Shown in pieces: positions 52,178 through 60,649 of a stretch of DNA of 64,000 nt (within the stretch, counting starts at the first letter, position 1; each line of letters begins with the position of its first letter). Source of the stretch: Actinomycetota bacterium (GTDB lineage: Bacteria > Actinomycetota > Acidimicrobiia > Acidimicrobiales > Aldehydirespiratoraceae). The position numbers and the translations under genes are program-made. The stretch is taken from contig JAPOHW010000001.1 of assembly GCA_029979265.1 (NCBI GenBank), positions 124,001-188,000 on the forward strand, read 5' to 3'. The notes under the pieces are model-generated. The model made no database searches. It was not told where the DNA came from and worked only from the letters and a program-made list of their open reading frames with translations.

Positions 52178-53266
52178 TCATGGCGGGGCCAGCATCCATT
52201 CGCCGCTGGCGCCCCGAGCAACCGTCCATTGCTTGTCGTGGATCAGATGATGATGGTGAGCGCAGACGAGGACGAGGTTGTCGATGTCGGTCGGGCCACC
52301 GTTGCGAACCCAGCGAACGTGGTGGGCCTCGCACCTGGCAGCGTCGGCACCACAGCCGACGCAGCCACCGTCTCGGGCGATGAGGGCACGCCATTGGGCG
52401 TCGGTGGCGAGTCGAACACGTGTCCCCAGCCACAGGGGCTCGCCGTCCTGGCTGAACACGAGCCCGTGGAGATCGGAGATGCAGGCCAGGCGTGCGACCT
52501 GGGCGTTGGCCAGGGGACCCACGCGAGGGATGTGCCCTGATCCGTCGGCGTGGGCGACGACGACCATCTGGTTGCGCACCGCCGGTGGCCCGGCATGGGG
52601 CCGCTGCCGGCCGACGATCAGTGCCGCAAGGGCATCGGCTCGACGCTGTTGGGGCGTACGAACCTGTGCGGCGCCATCTCGTCCTCCGTCGGAGCGGAAC
52701 AACCGGTCGGTCTCGGCGTCGATCGCCGATGCGATCTGGGCGAATGTGACGTCATCGAACTCGGCGTGGAGCACACCCATGTCGTCGTGCACCAAGACGG
52801 CGCGTCGAGACGCTCGTTGGCGTTCGAGTCGGGCGGCGAGGTTGTGATCGTCGGCATGGCGGCGCACGAAGTCGGTGACGTGGCGCCGCATCGCATCGGC
52901 CGGTTTCGCTTCGGCGATGCGGAGGAGTGTGCTGTCGGCGACGGCGTCGACCGAAGTGCGTTCTGCTGCCTTGGCGAGCACATCGACATGTGCGCCGCGG
53001 ATCGCCCCCGACTCGAGCGCAGTGTTCACCTCGGGCAGGGCTTCGAGGAGCTCGCCACGGGCGACAGCTTGGTCGGCTTCCTGTTGGGTGCAGCGGGTTG
53101 CCCCACGCACCGCAGATGTGTCACCCAACCGAGCCGCGCATTTCGCGACGAAGGCGTCGAGTGCACCCTGATGTTGGGCTGCATCGGCAAGCCATGCCCG
53201 GATTCGACGTTCGGGAGCCTGCGTGATGTCGATCGATGCCAGCGATGCAGACCAGTCCGTGAACAC
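52178..53266 (-). CDS. HNH endonuclease domain protein, 13E12/DUF222 type
   Basis: A 362-residue protein. Residues about 40-270 are an alpha-helical DUF222 region (VRRHADDHNLAARLERQRASRRAV, FDDVTFAQIASAIDAETDRLF). The C-terminus is an HNH nuclease: C302-x2-C305, H315-H316 in CEAHHVRW, N in DIDNLVLVC, and C335 with a four-histidine run. Proteins of the 13E12 repeat family are abundant in actinobacteria and some mycobacterial members belong to the LexA regulon. The start is GTG 53266 after GGGAGG. A perfect LexA-type box lies 106 bases upstream, so DNA-damage control is likely. Confidence 0.9.
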   Translation of the reverse strand: MFTDWSASLASIDITQAPERRIRAWLADAAQHQGALDAFVAKCAARLGDTSAVRGATRCTQQEADQAVARGELLEALPEVNTALESGAIRGAHVDVLAKAAERTSVDAVADSTLLRIAEAKPADAMRRHVTDFVRRHADDHNLAARLERQRASRRAVLVHDDMGVLHAEFDDVTFAQIASAIDAETDRLFRSDGGRDGAAQVRTPQQRRADALAALIVGRQRPHAGPPAVRNQMVVVAHADGSGHIPRVGPLANAQVARLACISDLHGLVFSQDGEPLWLGTRVRLATDAQWRALIARDGGCVGCGADAARCEAHHVRWVRNGGPTDIDNLVLVCAHHHHLIHDKQWTVARGASGEWMLAPP

Positions 53267-53351
53267 GGCAGCCTCCCGATTGCAGGAAGGACGAATTCCG
53301 GACCAGGACGTGTGTGGCGCCGGCCCTGGTGAGCGGCGACCATGTCATCCT

Positions 53352-53360
53352 AGCACGGTC
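53352..53360 (-). promoter_or_regulatory. Extended -10 promoter for the HNH gene
   Basis: Minus-strand TGCTAGGAT combines an extended TGN with the hexamer TAGGAT. It lies between the start codon and the LexA-type box, which would cover the -35 region. The leader would be about 80 bases and carries its own GGGAGG. Confidence 0.5.
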
Positions 53361-53371
53361 ACTGCCAAAAG

Positions 53372-53385
53372 CGAACATATGTTCG
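53372..53385. promoter_or_regulatory. LexA-type SOS box
   Basis: CGAACATATGTTCG is a perfect 14-base palindrome and an exact match to the CGAAC-N4-GTTCG operator of Gram-positive and actinobacterial LexA. It stands upstream of the HNH gene and 9 bases past the stop of the secreted-protein gene, so the HNH gene is the only sensible target. Confidence 0.85.
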
Positions 53386-53393
53386 TCAAGATT

Positions 53394-54260
53394 TCAATTG
53401 ATGACAGCCTGCAACTCCCGCACGGTGACCGGGATGGTGGTCGTCTCGCGGTGAATGGTCCACCAGTGCTCGACGGGCTGCAGGTTGGTCTGGCGAAACA
53501 GGTCCCAGGTGGTCACGGCGATGATGTCGGCGCGCAGTGGCGCCAAATCTGGTTGGTCTCCGTTGGCAAGGAAGGTGTAGCTGCAGTCGCTGGTCCTGTC
53601 GGCACCGACGGCGGGCGACCACACGAGTGTCATGTCGCTGTCCCGGTCACACCTGACCGTGTCGCCAGTGGGCATGGTGAACACCACGTCGCGCAGCTCG
53701 GGCCGAACCGTTGCCCATACCGGGCCGGCTGCCGCCGACAGCGACGGGTAGTCGAGTCGGCCCGTCACAGCCAGCCACGTCGGGATGCCGACGATCTGAA
53801 CGGTCGTCGGGTTGGTGACCGGCGCTGGGTCTTCGAACGCCATCGACCGGTAGGCGAACAACGCAACCTCGTCGGTCGACACCGCCGGACCGGTGATGGC
53901 GGCGGGGTCATGGATGACCAATGTCGGGTAGCCCGGCAGCATCGCGTCATCGACGGAACAGCGCAGTTCGTAGAGTTCGCCGGGGCGTGGCTCGACCGAG
54001 TACGGGCTGGCCTCGGCGAACGAGCTCCCGTGCACCTCCCAGTATTCGCAGCGAACGACCCGACCCGGCCCGGGGCCAGGACCACTGGTCCGGCGGCGAT
54101 CGAGCACATGGCCGGCGGTGACGTAGAAACCGTCGTCGGTTTTGCCGGTCCCGCCCTCCTCGTTCATCGGGTCGCCGATGCCCGAATCGATGAGCACCTG
54201 TGCTTCGGCCGGCACCGTGAGGGCGACCAACGCCACGGCGGCTAGAACGCAGAGGCGCAT
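53394..54260 (-). CDS. Hypothetical secreted protein
   Basis: A 288-residue protein of unknown family. A clear signal peptide (MRLCVLAAVALVALTVPAEAQ, cleavage after AEA) is followed by a region rich in G and D, and then a largely beta-rich sequence with tryptophans and a few cysteines (VVRCEYWEV, LRCSVDD, VRCDRD, SDCSYTF), which may form disulfides outside the cell. The gene overlaps the preceding lipoprotein gene by 19 bases, so both are expressed together. No function can be named. Confidence 0.72.
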   Translation of the reverse strand: MRLCVLAAVALVALTVPAEAQVLIDSGIGDPMNEEGGTGKTDDGFYVTAGHVLDRRRTSGPGPGPGRVVRCEYWEVHGSSFAEASPYSVEPRPGELYELRCSVDDAMLPGYPTLVIHDPAAITGPAVSTDEVALFAYRSMAFEDPAPVTNPTTVQIVGIPTWLAVTGRLDYPSLSAAAGPVWATVRPELRDVVFTMPTGDTVRCDRDSDMTLVWSPAVGADRTSDCSYTFLANGDQPDLAPLRADIIAVTTWDLFRQTNLQPVEHWWTIHRETTTIPVTVRELQAVIN

Positions 54261-54979
54261 TGGTCGGCCGTGTCGTGCCGTGCGATCAGGAGTGTACGGA
54301 TGACCCGCCAGCCGTCGGGAGTCAGCTCCACTAGGTGCTGTAACCAGCCGAGCCGCAGTTCGTCATCGAGGATTTCGCCCGTCTCGCCGTCGACGAGGAG
54401 GGTGTCGTCGAACACGCAGAGGTTGACGATGGCGAGGCCGTTGTCGACGCCGACGAGTTCGGCCCTGGTCACGAGTGGGTGGGGCTCGCCGCGATAGCGG
54501 TTGACTTCACCGGCATCGCGCTTCCGTGCGGCGGTGGCTCGTAGCCCTTCGAGTCGAGTTCCCGCTGCGACCAGTTCCCACAGATCGTGATCGGGGTCGG
54601 GAGGATCCATACCGGCAACGAGTGCGTGCCAGTAGAGGTCGATCACCGCACGGATCTGTTCGGCATCGCTCGGCGAGACAACGTTCGTCGACTCGATGCC
54701 AGGTGCCTCGTTGGTGGTGGCTTCGTTGCCTAGAGGCTCGTCATCGGTCGACCCGGTCACATCCCTCGACGAGCCGGTCTCGGTCACCGCAGCGGTGGTG
54801 GCGGATGGATCCGTGAGTGTTACCGACGCATTGGTCGTCGCGGTCGAGTCCAGTACCGCCGTCGGGGCGGGGGAGGCCGCTGCGTTGGCGAGACTGACCA
54901 CGGCGACGTCGGAGCCGCTGCTGCAACCCGGGGCCGACAGAGCTACTGCCAGAAGGCCGGGGGCTGCGGAACGCATCAC
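54242..54979 (-). CDS. Hypothetical lipoprotein
   Basis: A 245-residue protein. The N-terminus LLAVALSAPGCSSGSD has a hydrophobic core and a lipobox-like APGC with cysteine 19. A Thr/Ser/Ala-rich linker to about residue 105 is followed by a compact domain (DAEQIRAVIDLYWHALVAGMDPPDPDHDLWELVAAGT) resembling the SnoaL/NTF2-like helix-plus-sheet domains that occur in actinobacterial lipoproteins. It may start at GTG 54979 or ATG 54976. It is coupled to the secreted protein downstream. Confidence 0.7.
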   Translation of the reverse strand: MMRSAAPGLLAVALSAPGCSSGSDVAVVSLANAAASPAPTAVLDSTATTNASVTLTDPSATTAAVTETGSSRDVTGSTDDEPLGNEATTNEAPGIESTNVVSPSDAEQIRAVIDLYWHALVAGMDPPDPDHDLWELVAAGTRLEGLRATAARKRDAGEVNRYRGEPHPLVTRAELVGVDNGLAIVNLCVFDDTLLVDGETGEILDDELRLGWLQHLVELTPDGWRVIRTLLIARHDTADQCASAF

Positions 54980-54989
54980 AGTGGCTGAA

Positions 54990-55031
54990 AGTATATGAAA
55001 GGGTGTTGAGTTGCAACTAAGAGATGCAACT
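54990..55031 (-). promoter_or_regulatory. Promoter with TATACT -10 and TGCAACT repeats
   Basis: Minus-strand TATACT (54990-54995) lies 10 bases before the lipoprotein start. Upstream are the palindrome AGTTGCAACT (55009-55018) and a second TGCAACT (55025-55031), 13 bases after the first. The repeats cover the -35 area and may bind a regulator. Confidence 0.45.
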
Positions 55032-55052
55032 GTGACATGCTCCAGAGGGAGG

Positions 55053-58000
55053 TCAGCGGGGCGTCCAGGTCCCTCCGGCTTCGTCGATCGCCTCGGTGAG
55101 CTCGGCCAGCTCCGTCAGCGCAGCGTCGAGGGCGTCACCCAGAGGCACGAACTCCGCTGCGGCCCGGGCTGCTGCGGCACGCTGGGTCTGCGTCGGCGCA
55201 CCCGTCCGGTACAGGTGAAAGTGCCCGGCCCGATCGGCGAGGCCCTTCACCGACTGACTCGGTGGCTCGTGCAGGTCGGCCAGCACCGGGTCGCCGGTGA
55301 GCTGCGCAGCGACGCCCTCGACCGACCGGTGACAGGCGTTGAGACGACCGACGAGTTCGGGCGAGGCTCCGGGTGCCGCCGCCAGCGCCACTCGCAGATG
55401 GGTGAGCCGGTCGCGCGCTGTGGTGATGGTCTTCGCAGCCCCGGCGATGCGGCGACGCAGGTCGTCGATCTCAGCCCCGAACGCCGTGCCGTCGTCGCCG
55501 TCGGCCTGCGTCGCCACGTCGACGACATCGACCGACTCGGGGCCGGCGAGCGACTCGGCCGTGCCGTCGGCCAGCAGGCGCACGAGCTCCACCGTGTAGG
55601 TGCCGGCGGCACACAGCGGCCCCACGGGATCGTCGACCCAGGGTTCGACGAACTCGGGTTTGGTCAGGTTGACCGGGTCATGGGCGGGACGGCGCAGGTC
55701 CCACGCCACCCGGTGCAGACCGGCCGTGTGGGGGGCGTCGAGGCGCCGCACCACCGCACCGTCGGCATCGCGCACCACGAGCTGCACGACCGGGGTGGTC
55801 TCCAACCGTTCCTCGGTCAGGGTGGCGAAACCGGGGAACGGCACGTCGCCCTCGGTGTCGTTCTCGGCGGCGAGCCGAGCGGATCGGGCCGTCTCGATCG
55901 CTGCCGACAGGTGGTAGGTCACGACGGCGCCGAACGGTGGGTTGTCGGTGCGGAACGCGGTCGATCCGAGGGTTGGTTGCCCTTCGGCCTGCATCCGCTG
56001 GTGGGGCACGTACCGCCAGGCCCGGCGGATCGGGAACATCGTGGCCGGTGCGGCCAGCGCCTCGGTCGACATGCCCCGCAGCGGCGAGTAGTCGTCGAGG
56101 ACGTAGAACCCTCGCCCGAACGTGGCGGCCACGAGGTCGTCGTCGCGGCGCTGGATGGCCAGATCGCGCACGGCGATGGTCGGCATGGAGGGCGAGTCGC
56201 CCTGGCCCATGCGGTGCCAGTGGTCGCCGCCGTCGAGCGAGACGTACAGCCCGTTCTCGGCGCCGACAAAGAGCAGCGCGGGGTCGATGTGGTCCTGCTC
56301 GATCTGCCACACGATCACGCCGTCGGGCAGATCACCGCGGATCGAGCGCCACGTCTGCCCCCCGTCGACCGTTTCGAACAGGTACGGCGTGTAGTCGCCG
56401 TTCTTGTGATCGTCGGCCGCCACGAAGCAGGCACCGGACCGGTGCAGGCACGCTTCGATATCGTTGACGAACGCCCGTTCCGCCAGGCCGGGCAGCTCGC
56501 CACACACCGCCCACGTTTCGCCGCCGTCGGGGGAGTGCTGCACCAGCCCGTCGTCGGTACCGACCCAGAGTTCGCCGTCGGCCACGGGCGACTCCGACAC
56601 GTCGGTGATGGTCGAATAGAACGACATGGCCATGTGGTCGTAGAGGTCGTCGACCGACCATACCCGGTCGCCGGTGGGCAGCTCGAGGCGCGACAGATCA
56701 CGGGTCAGGTCGCCGGAGATCGCCGTCCACGAGTCGCCCCGGTCGTCGGAGCGCCACACCCGCTGGGAGGCGGTGTAGATGCGGCCCACGATGTGGGGTG
56801 AGCACAGGATCGGTGTGTCCCAGTTGAACCGCTCGGGCGGATCGCCGGTCTCGCCGATCGGCTGAATGTCGGTCAGTTCCATCGTGCGGCGGTCGTGGCG
56901 CATGATGTTGCCGACCTGCCACTCGAGGTACGAGATGTCAGCATCGTTGGGGTCGAACGCAGTGCGGTATCCGTCGGCCCCGAGCGGCACCCACCAGTCT
57001 TGGTTGCGGACCCCGTCGACGTGCATAGTCCGTGTGGGCCCGGCGAGCGTGCCGAGGTCTTGGGCTCCGCCGAGGATGGTGGTGAACGGCACGCTGTCGT
57101 CGACCGCGACTCGGTAGAACTGCGAGATCGGCAGGTTCGACACGTGCCGGAACGTGACACAGTCGTCGAACGTTTCGTAGAGACCGGCGTCGCATCCGAC
57201 TAGCAGGTGGAGTGGATTGGCCGGATCGATCCAGACGACGTGGTTGTCGGCGTGCTTGTTCCTGCCCGTCTCCGCCGGTTTGAACGTTGCGCCGGCGTCG
57301 GTGGTGACGTGGAGGAACACGTCGACCTGATACACCTTCGCCGGGTCGACGGGGGAGGCAAAGATCTCCTGGTAGTAGTGCGGGCCGGTGCCACCCGAGA
57401 TGTAGCCGCAGCGGCGCTCCCAGGTGCGGCCCCGGTCGGTGGAACGGTAGAAGCCGCGGTTCTTGGGTTTGGCCGCGTCGTCCTCGGGTGCCTCGATCGT
57501 GGCGTAGACGAGCGACGGGTCGGCCGGGGTGACAGCGAGACCGATCTTGCCGAGGTGGTGGTGCGCTGCGGGCAGGCCGACGGTGGCCTGGGTCCAGGTA
57601 CGGCCGCCGTCGGTCGACGTGTGGATGCCGGAACCGGGGCCGCCGCCCATGAACGACTGGACGGTGCGACGGCGCTGATAGGTGGCGGCGACGAGCGTGT
57701 CGGGATCGTCGGGTGCCAGCGTGACCGATGTGACACCGGTGTCGGCATCGGTCTCGAGCGTCTGGTCCCAGGTGGCGCCGCCGTCGCGCGACGTGAACAG
57801 GCCGCGTTCGCCTCCCGCCGACCAGAGCGGCCCTTCGGCGGCGACGTGCACCACGTTGCTGTCACGCGGGTCGATCACGATCGCGGCGATGTGTTCGCTT
57901 GCCGCAAGGCCCATGTGATCCCAGGTGGCGCCGCCGTCGAGGCTGCGGTAAACGCCGTCACCCCAGGCGACATGGCGACCGCCGACTGCTTCGCCAGTGC

Positions 58001-58244
58001 CGACCCACACCGTCTGCGGGTTGGACGGATCAAGGGTGATGCAGCCGATCGAATAGCTGGGCTGGTGTTCGAAGATCGCCGTCCACGTGATGCCGGCGTT
58101 CGTCGTCTTCCAGACCCCGCCCGAGCCGACGGCCACGTACCAGGTGGTCTTATTCGGGTGGATGGCGAGGTCGGCGATGCGGCCACCCATCAGGGCCGGC
58201 CCGATCGAGCGGAGGGGGAGTGCAGGGAGGGACGCGTCGGTCAT
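55053..58244 (-). CDS. Large BNR/sortilin-like beta-propeller protein
   Basis: A 1063-residue protein made of BNR/Asp-box repeats. The repeats S/T-x-D-G-G-x-T-W are seen many times (KTTNAGITWTAI, RSLDGGATWDHM, TSRDGGATWDQT, TSTDGGRTWTQA, RSTDRGRTWERR, ETVDGGQTWRSI, VSLDGGDHWHRM), building two propellers as in VPS10/sortilin-type proteins. After about residue 780 comes a beta-sandwich region and a C-terminal helical part (DDLRRRIAGAAKTITTARDRLTHLR). Relatives are often annotated as glycosyl hydrolases, but no catalytic evidence is seen. There is no signal peptide at ATG 58244, and TACGGT lies 6 bases before that ATG, so the N-terminus seems right and the protein may stay in the cytoplasm. Confidence 0.85.
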   Translation of the reverse strand: MTDASLPALPLRSIGPALMGGRIADLAIHPNKTTWYVAVGSGGVWKTTNAGITWTAIFEHQPSYSIGCITLDPSNPQTVWVGTGEAVGGRHVAWGDGVYRSLDGGATWDHMGLAASEHIAAIVIDPRDSNVVHVAAEGPLWSAGGERGLFTSRDGGATWDQTLETDADTGVTSVTLAPDDPDTLVAATYQRRRTVQSFMGGGPGSGIHTSTDGGRTWTQATVGLPAAHHHLGKIGLAVTPADPSLVYATIEAPEDDAAKPKNRGFYRSTDRGRTWERRCGYISGGTGPHYYQEIFASPVDPAKVYQVDVFLHVTTDAGATFKPAETGRNKHADNHVVWIDPANPLHLLVGCDAGLYETFDDCVTFRHVSNLPISQFYRVAVDDSVPFTTILGGAQDLGTLAGPTRTMHVDGVRNQDWWVPLGADGYRTAFDPNDADISYLEWQVGNIMRHDRRTMELTDIQPIGETGDPPERFNWDTPILCSPHIVGRIYTASQRVWRSDDRGDSWTAISGDLTRDLSRLELPTGDRVWSVDDLYDHMAMSFYSTITDVSESPVADGELWVGTDDGLVQHSPDGGETWAVCGELPGLAERAFVNDIEACLHRSGACFVAADDHKNGDYTPYLFETVDGGQTWRSIRGDLPDGVIVWQIEQDHIDPALLFVGAENGLYVSLDGGDHWHRMGQGDSPSMPTIAVRDLAIQRRDDDLVAATFGRGFYVLDDYSPLRGMSTEALAAPATMFPIRRAWRYVPHQRMQAEGQPTLGSTAFRTDNPPFGAVVTYHLSAAIETARSARLAAENDTEGDVPFPGFATLTEERLETTPVVQLVVRDADGAVVRRLDAPHTAGLHRVAWDLRRPAHDPVNLTKPEFVEPWVDDPVGPLCAAGTYTVELVRLLADGTAESLAGPESVDVVDVATQADGDDGTAFGAEIDDLRRRIAGAAKTITTARDRLTHLRVALAAAPGASPELVGRLNACHRSVEGVAAQLTGDPVLADLHEPPSQSVKGLADRAGHFHLYRTGAPTQTQRAAAARAAAEFVPLGDALDAALTELAELTEAIDEAGGTWTPR

Positions 58245-58250
58245 GGGGGG

Positions 58251-58256
58251 ACCGTA
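58251..58256 (-). promoter_or_regulatory. -10 element of probable leaderless promoter for the BNR-repeat gene
   Basis: TACGGT on the minus strand, 6 bases before ATG 58244; the spacer is six C residues on the coding strand. Confidence 0.5.
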
Positions 58257-58426
58257 GTCAATGTGTCTTGGCGCTCCTGTGCGGCTATCGCGTTCTTGGC
58301 GCCTTCGGTATCGGTTCGCTCGGGCAAAGCGATCAGTTGTAAAGCTTCAGGTCCCCTACTGGGCTTCGGGCCGGAACAGTTGTGTCGGGAGGTGAGAGGG
58401 CGGATCGACGTGGTTTTGTCACGGCG

Positions 58427-58441
58427 TACTCGTGCCGAGTA
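58427..58441. promoter_or_regulatory. Perfect inverted repeat upstream of the NYN gene
   Basis: TACTCG-TGC-CGAGTA is a perfect 6-3-6 inverted repeat, 23 bases before ATG 58465. It could be an operator, or a small hairpin in the leader ahead of the GGAGG at 58453-58457. Confidence 0.45.
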
Positions 58442-58464
58442 GGACAAGAACCGGAGGTTTGGCC

Positions 58465-58953
58465 ATGAGTGGCCCGCAGACAGCACAGATCTACGACTGG
58501 TGCCCGAAGGGGCGATGGTTGCATCTCGTCGATGCAGAGAATCTGTGCGGGACCGGAGCCCCGACGGCCGCAGACATGCTGTGGGTCCGTCGGCGTTACT
58601 TCGAGGTGATGCGACCCGGGCCATACGACCACACGATCGTGGCGTCCAGTCACCATGCGGGTCTCGTCACCGGCGCCGGCTGGCCCGGTGCCCGTCTCGT
58701 GCTCGGCTCCGGTGTCGACGGCGCCGACCGTGCACTGCTCGGCGCCATTCGAACGGCGCAAGAGATGGTGCAGCGGTTCGCCGGAATCGTGATCGCCTCT
58801 GGCGACCACATCTTCGCCGACCTTGCGATCGATCTGGCCGAGGCGGGCGGCACCGTCGTCGTGACCTGCGGCAAAGGTCGTCTCAGCCGCCAGCTCGCCG
58901 AACATGCAGCTGCGGTGCTCCCGTTGTTCGACGACACCGTGCTCGCCGCCTGA
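58465..58953 (+). CDS. NYN (PIN-like) domain protein
   Basis: A 162-residue protein with the PIN-like fold of NYN nucleases: the acidic motif D23-x-E25-N26 in LHLVDAENLCG, a second acidic position in GVDGADRALLG and VIASGDHIFADLAIDL as the SGDxx strand. Proteins of this type are usually metal-dependent ribonucleases; activity here is inferred. GGAGG lies 7 bases before ATG 58465; a further in-frame ATG is at 58432 but would overlap the inverted repeat. Confidence 0.72.
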   Translation: MSGPQTAQIYDWCPKGRWLHLVDAENLCGTGAPTAADMLWVRRRYFEVMRPGPYDHTIVASSHHAGLVTGAGWPGARLVLGSGVDGADRALLGAIRTAQEMVQRFAGIVIASGDHIFADLAIDLAEAGGTVVVTCGKGRLSRQLAEHAAAVLPLFDDTVLAA

Positions 58954-59038
58954 CCCCACCTCATCCAAGACACGGCACCGCTCCGTAGCCTTGCTGTGTT
59001 GTCCATGACGGCCGCCGTGCCGCGAGGAGGGTGAACGT

Positions 59039-60001
59039 ATGCCGATCGATCTGCGTGATCGTGTCGTCGCCGCCACGACTGGCCTGTTCTCCCACGGGCC
59101 ACAGCCGCTCGAGCACACACTCGACCATCTCGGTGATCCCGGTCTGCTCGGACCGTCGTCGACATCGTGGGAGGTCATCGGCGACGCGACCGCCTTCGTC
59201 GGCGGCATCCGGGCATTGCTGATGCAAACCGCTCACCCCGAAGTGGTCGCCGGGGTCGATCAGCACTCGACCTATCGGATCGATCCGCTTGGTCGTCTGA
59301 CACGAACGTCGGTCTATGTCACCGAAACCACCTATGGCGCACGTCCCGAGGTCGACGCTGCGGTGGCGACCGTTCGCCGTGCGCACGGACCGGTGCGGGG
59401 CCGTTCGGAACGTGATCGTGCCTATTCAGCAGCGACGCCCGGCCTCGCCGCGTGGGTTCACAACGTGCTGACCGACTCGTTCCTCGCTGCGTTCCAGGCG
59501 TACGGGCCCCGTCCCCTCGCCGACGAGGAGGCCGACCGGTTCGTCGAAGAGCAGTCACGTATCGGGCAGTTGCTCGGCGCCGATCCACTGCCGACCACCG
59601 CGCAGGCGCTGCGGGAGTGGATCGTCGAACACCCCGACCTCGACCGAACCGAGGGCCAGCGTCGCTCGCTCGATTTTCTCCGCAACCCACCGCTGAGCCT
59701 GCCGGTCAAGCTCGGGTACCGACTGCTGGCCGACGCCGCTGTCGCCACCATCCCGACGAGGATCGCCTACCTGTCGGATCTGCAACCGCCCTGTCAGGCC
59801 GAGCGGGTTGGCCGACAGGCGGTTGGTGCGCTGCGATGGGCGTTGGGTTCCTCTCCGTCGTGGCATTTGGCGCTCGTCAGAGCCGGAGCCGACATTCCCC
59901 GTGGACGGTTCCGGCAGCCACTCTCACCCGAGGCGAAAGCGGTGCTGAACGGCCGAGCGGCACAGCAGAACGATGCCGCCGCATACGAGGAGACAACATG
60001 A
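59039..60001 (+). CDS. MpaB/rubber-oxygenase-family (DUF2236) protein
   Basis: A 320-residue protein of the oxygenase-MpaB family, related to the heme b latex-clearing protein. The family region GDATAFVGGIRALLMQTAHPEVVAGVDQHS includes histidine 66, the likely heme ligand, and further conserved parts are TTYGARPEVDAAVATVRRAH and YSAATPGLAAWVHNVLTDSF. It probably oxidises a hydrophobic substrate; which one is unknown. GAGGAGGG precedes ATG 59039. ATGA overlap with the DUF427 gene. Confidence 0.85.
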   Translation: MPIDLRDRVVAATTGLFSHGPQPLEHTLDHLGDPGLLGPSSTSWEVIGDATAFVGGIRALLMQTAHPEVVAGVDQHSTYRIDPLGRLTRTSVYVTETTYGARPEVDAAVATVRRAHGPVRGRSERDRAYSAATPGLAAWVHNVLTDSFLAAFQAYGPRPLADEEADRFVEEQSRIGQLLGADPLPTTAQALREWIVEHPDLDRTEGQRRSLDFLRNPPLSLPVKLGYRLLADAAVATIPTRIAYLSDLQPPCQAERVGRQAVGALRWALGSSPSWHLALVRAGADIPRGRFRQPLSPEAKAVLNGRAAQQNDAAAYEETT

Positions 60002-60534
60002 TCGCCCGTCGTGGTGAGGCCGAAGTGGAAGCAGCGGGCGGTCGTGGGGCGATCGCTGTGAACGGCAAGCCGGTGGAGTCGGTGTGGGACTTCCCCCGAC
60101 CGCCGCACGTGGAGCGAGTCGACTGGCGGATCCGGGTCGTGCACGGGGGTGAGGTTGTGGTCGATGCCCCGACGGCCGTGCGAGTGCTGGAAACGAGTCA
60201 GGCGCCCGCCTACTACATCGCCGAGGACTACGTCCGAACCGCGTACCTGCGCACCTCGCTTCGACGGACACACTGCGAATGGAAGGGTCCGGCCTCCTAC
60301 GCCGACGTGGTCGTCGGGGACCGGGCTGCGGCCGATGCCTGTTGGACCTATCCGGACCCGACCCCCCGCTTCGCCGACATTGCGGGCCACTGGGGGTTCT
60401 ACGCCCAGGCGGTGGACGAATGTTGGGTCGACGACGAGCGGGTCGATCCGAACGAAGGCGACTTCTATGGCGGTTGGATCACGGCCAACGTGACCGGGCC
60501 GTTCAAGGGTGCTGCCGGGACCATGTTCTGGTGA
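59998..60534 (+). CDS. DUF427-domain protein
   Basis: A 178-residue protein of the DUF427 family, marked by RRTHCEWKGPASYADVVVGD, WTYPDP and the ETSQAPAYYIAEDYVR segment. The fold is a small beta-tent; the function is not known, though these proteins often lie near oxidoreductases. It overlaps the MpaB-like gene by four bases, so the two are co-translated. Confidence 0.85.
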   Translation: MIARRGEAEVEAAGGRGAIAVNGKPVESVWDFPRPPHVERVDWRIRVVHGGEVVVDAPTAVRVLETSQAPAYYIAEDYVRTAYLRTSLRRTHCEWKGPASYADVVVGDRAAADACWTYPDPTPRFADIAGHWGFYAQAVDECWVDDERVDPNEGDFYGGWITANVTGPFKGAAGTMFW

Positions 60535-60543
60535 CCAGGCTGG

Positions 60544-60584
60544 TTCGAAGACCCACCCCAATTCGTCGACTTCGAAGACCCACC
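60544..60584 (+). repeat. 14-bp direct repeat pair
   Basis: TTCGAAGACCCACC occurs at 60544-60557 and again at 60571-60584, in the gap between the DUF427 and DUF2339 genes. Only two copies are present. Confidence 0.7.
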
Positions 60585-60649
60585 TGAATCCGCTGGCTGC
60601 GCCGACCGAGCACCTCCGACGTGGCACGATGAGCACAGGAGGGTTCACG

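Noticed and set aside
52178-53266. HNH protein as part of a mobile element (homing endonuclease or transposon)
   Set aside because: It has the DUF222-HNH layout of chromosomal 13E12 proteins, no flanking inverted repeats, no integrase and no att-like duplication.
53223-54245. 340-codon plus-strand frame opposite the secreted protein
   Set aside because: The minus-strand protein has a signal peptide and coupled partner; the plus frame also crosses the LexA box and has no recognisable features.
55011-56801. 596-codon plus-strand frame opposite the BNR gene
   Set aside because: Rich in R, G, H and V with no domains; it is the mirror of the BNR repeats.
58245-58464. Riboswitch in the region before the NYN gene
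   Set aside because: Some short GC-rich pairings exist (for example near 58349-58375), but I could not match any known riboswitch core; only the short inverted repeat is reported.
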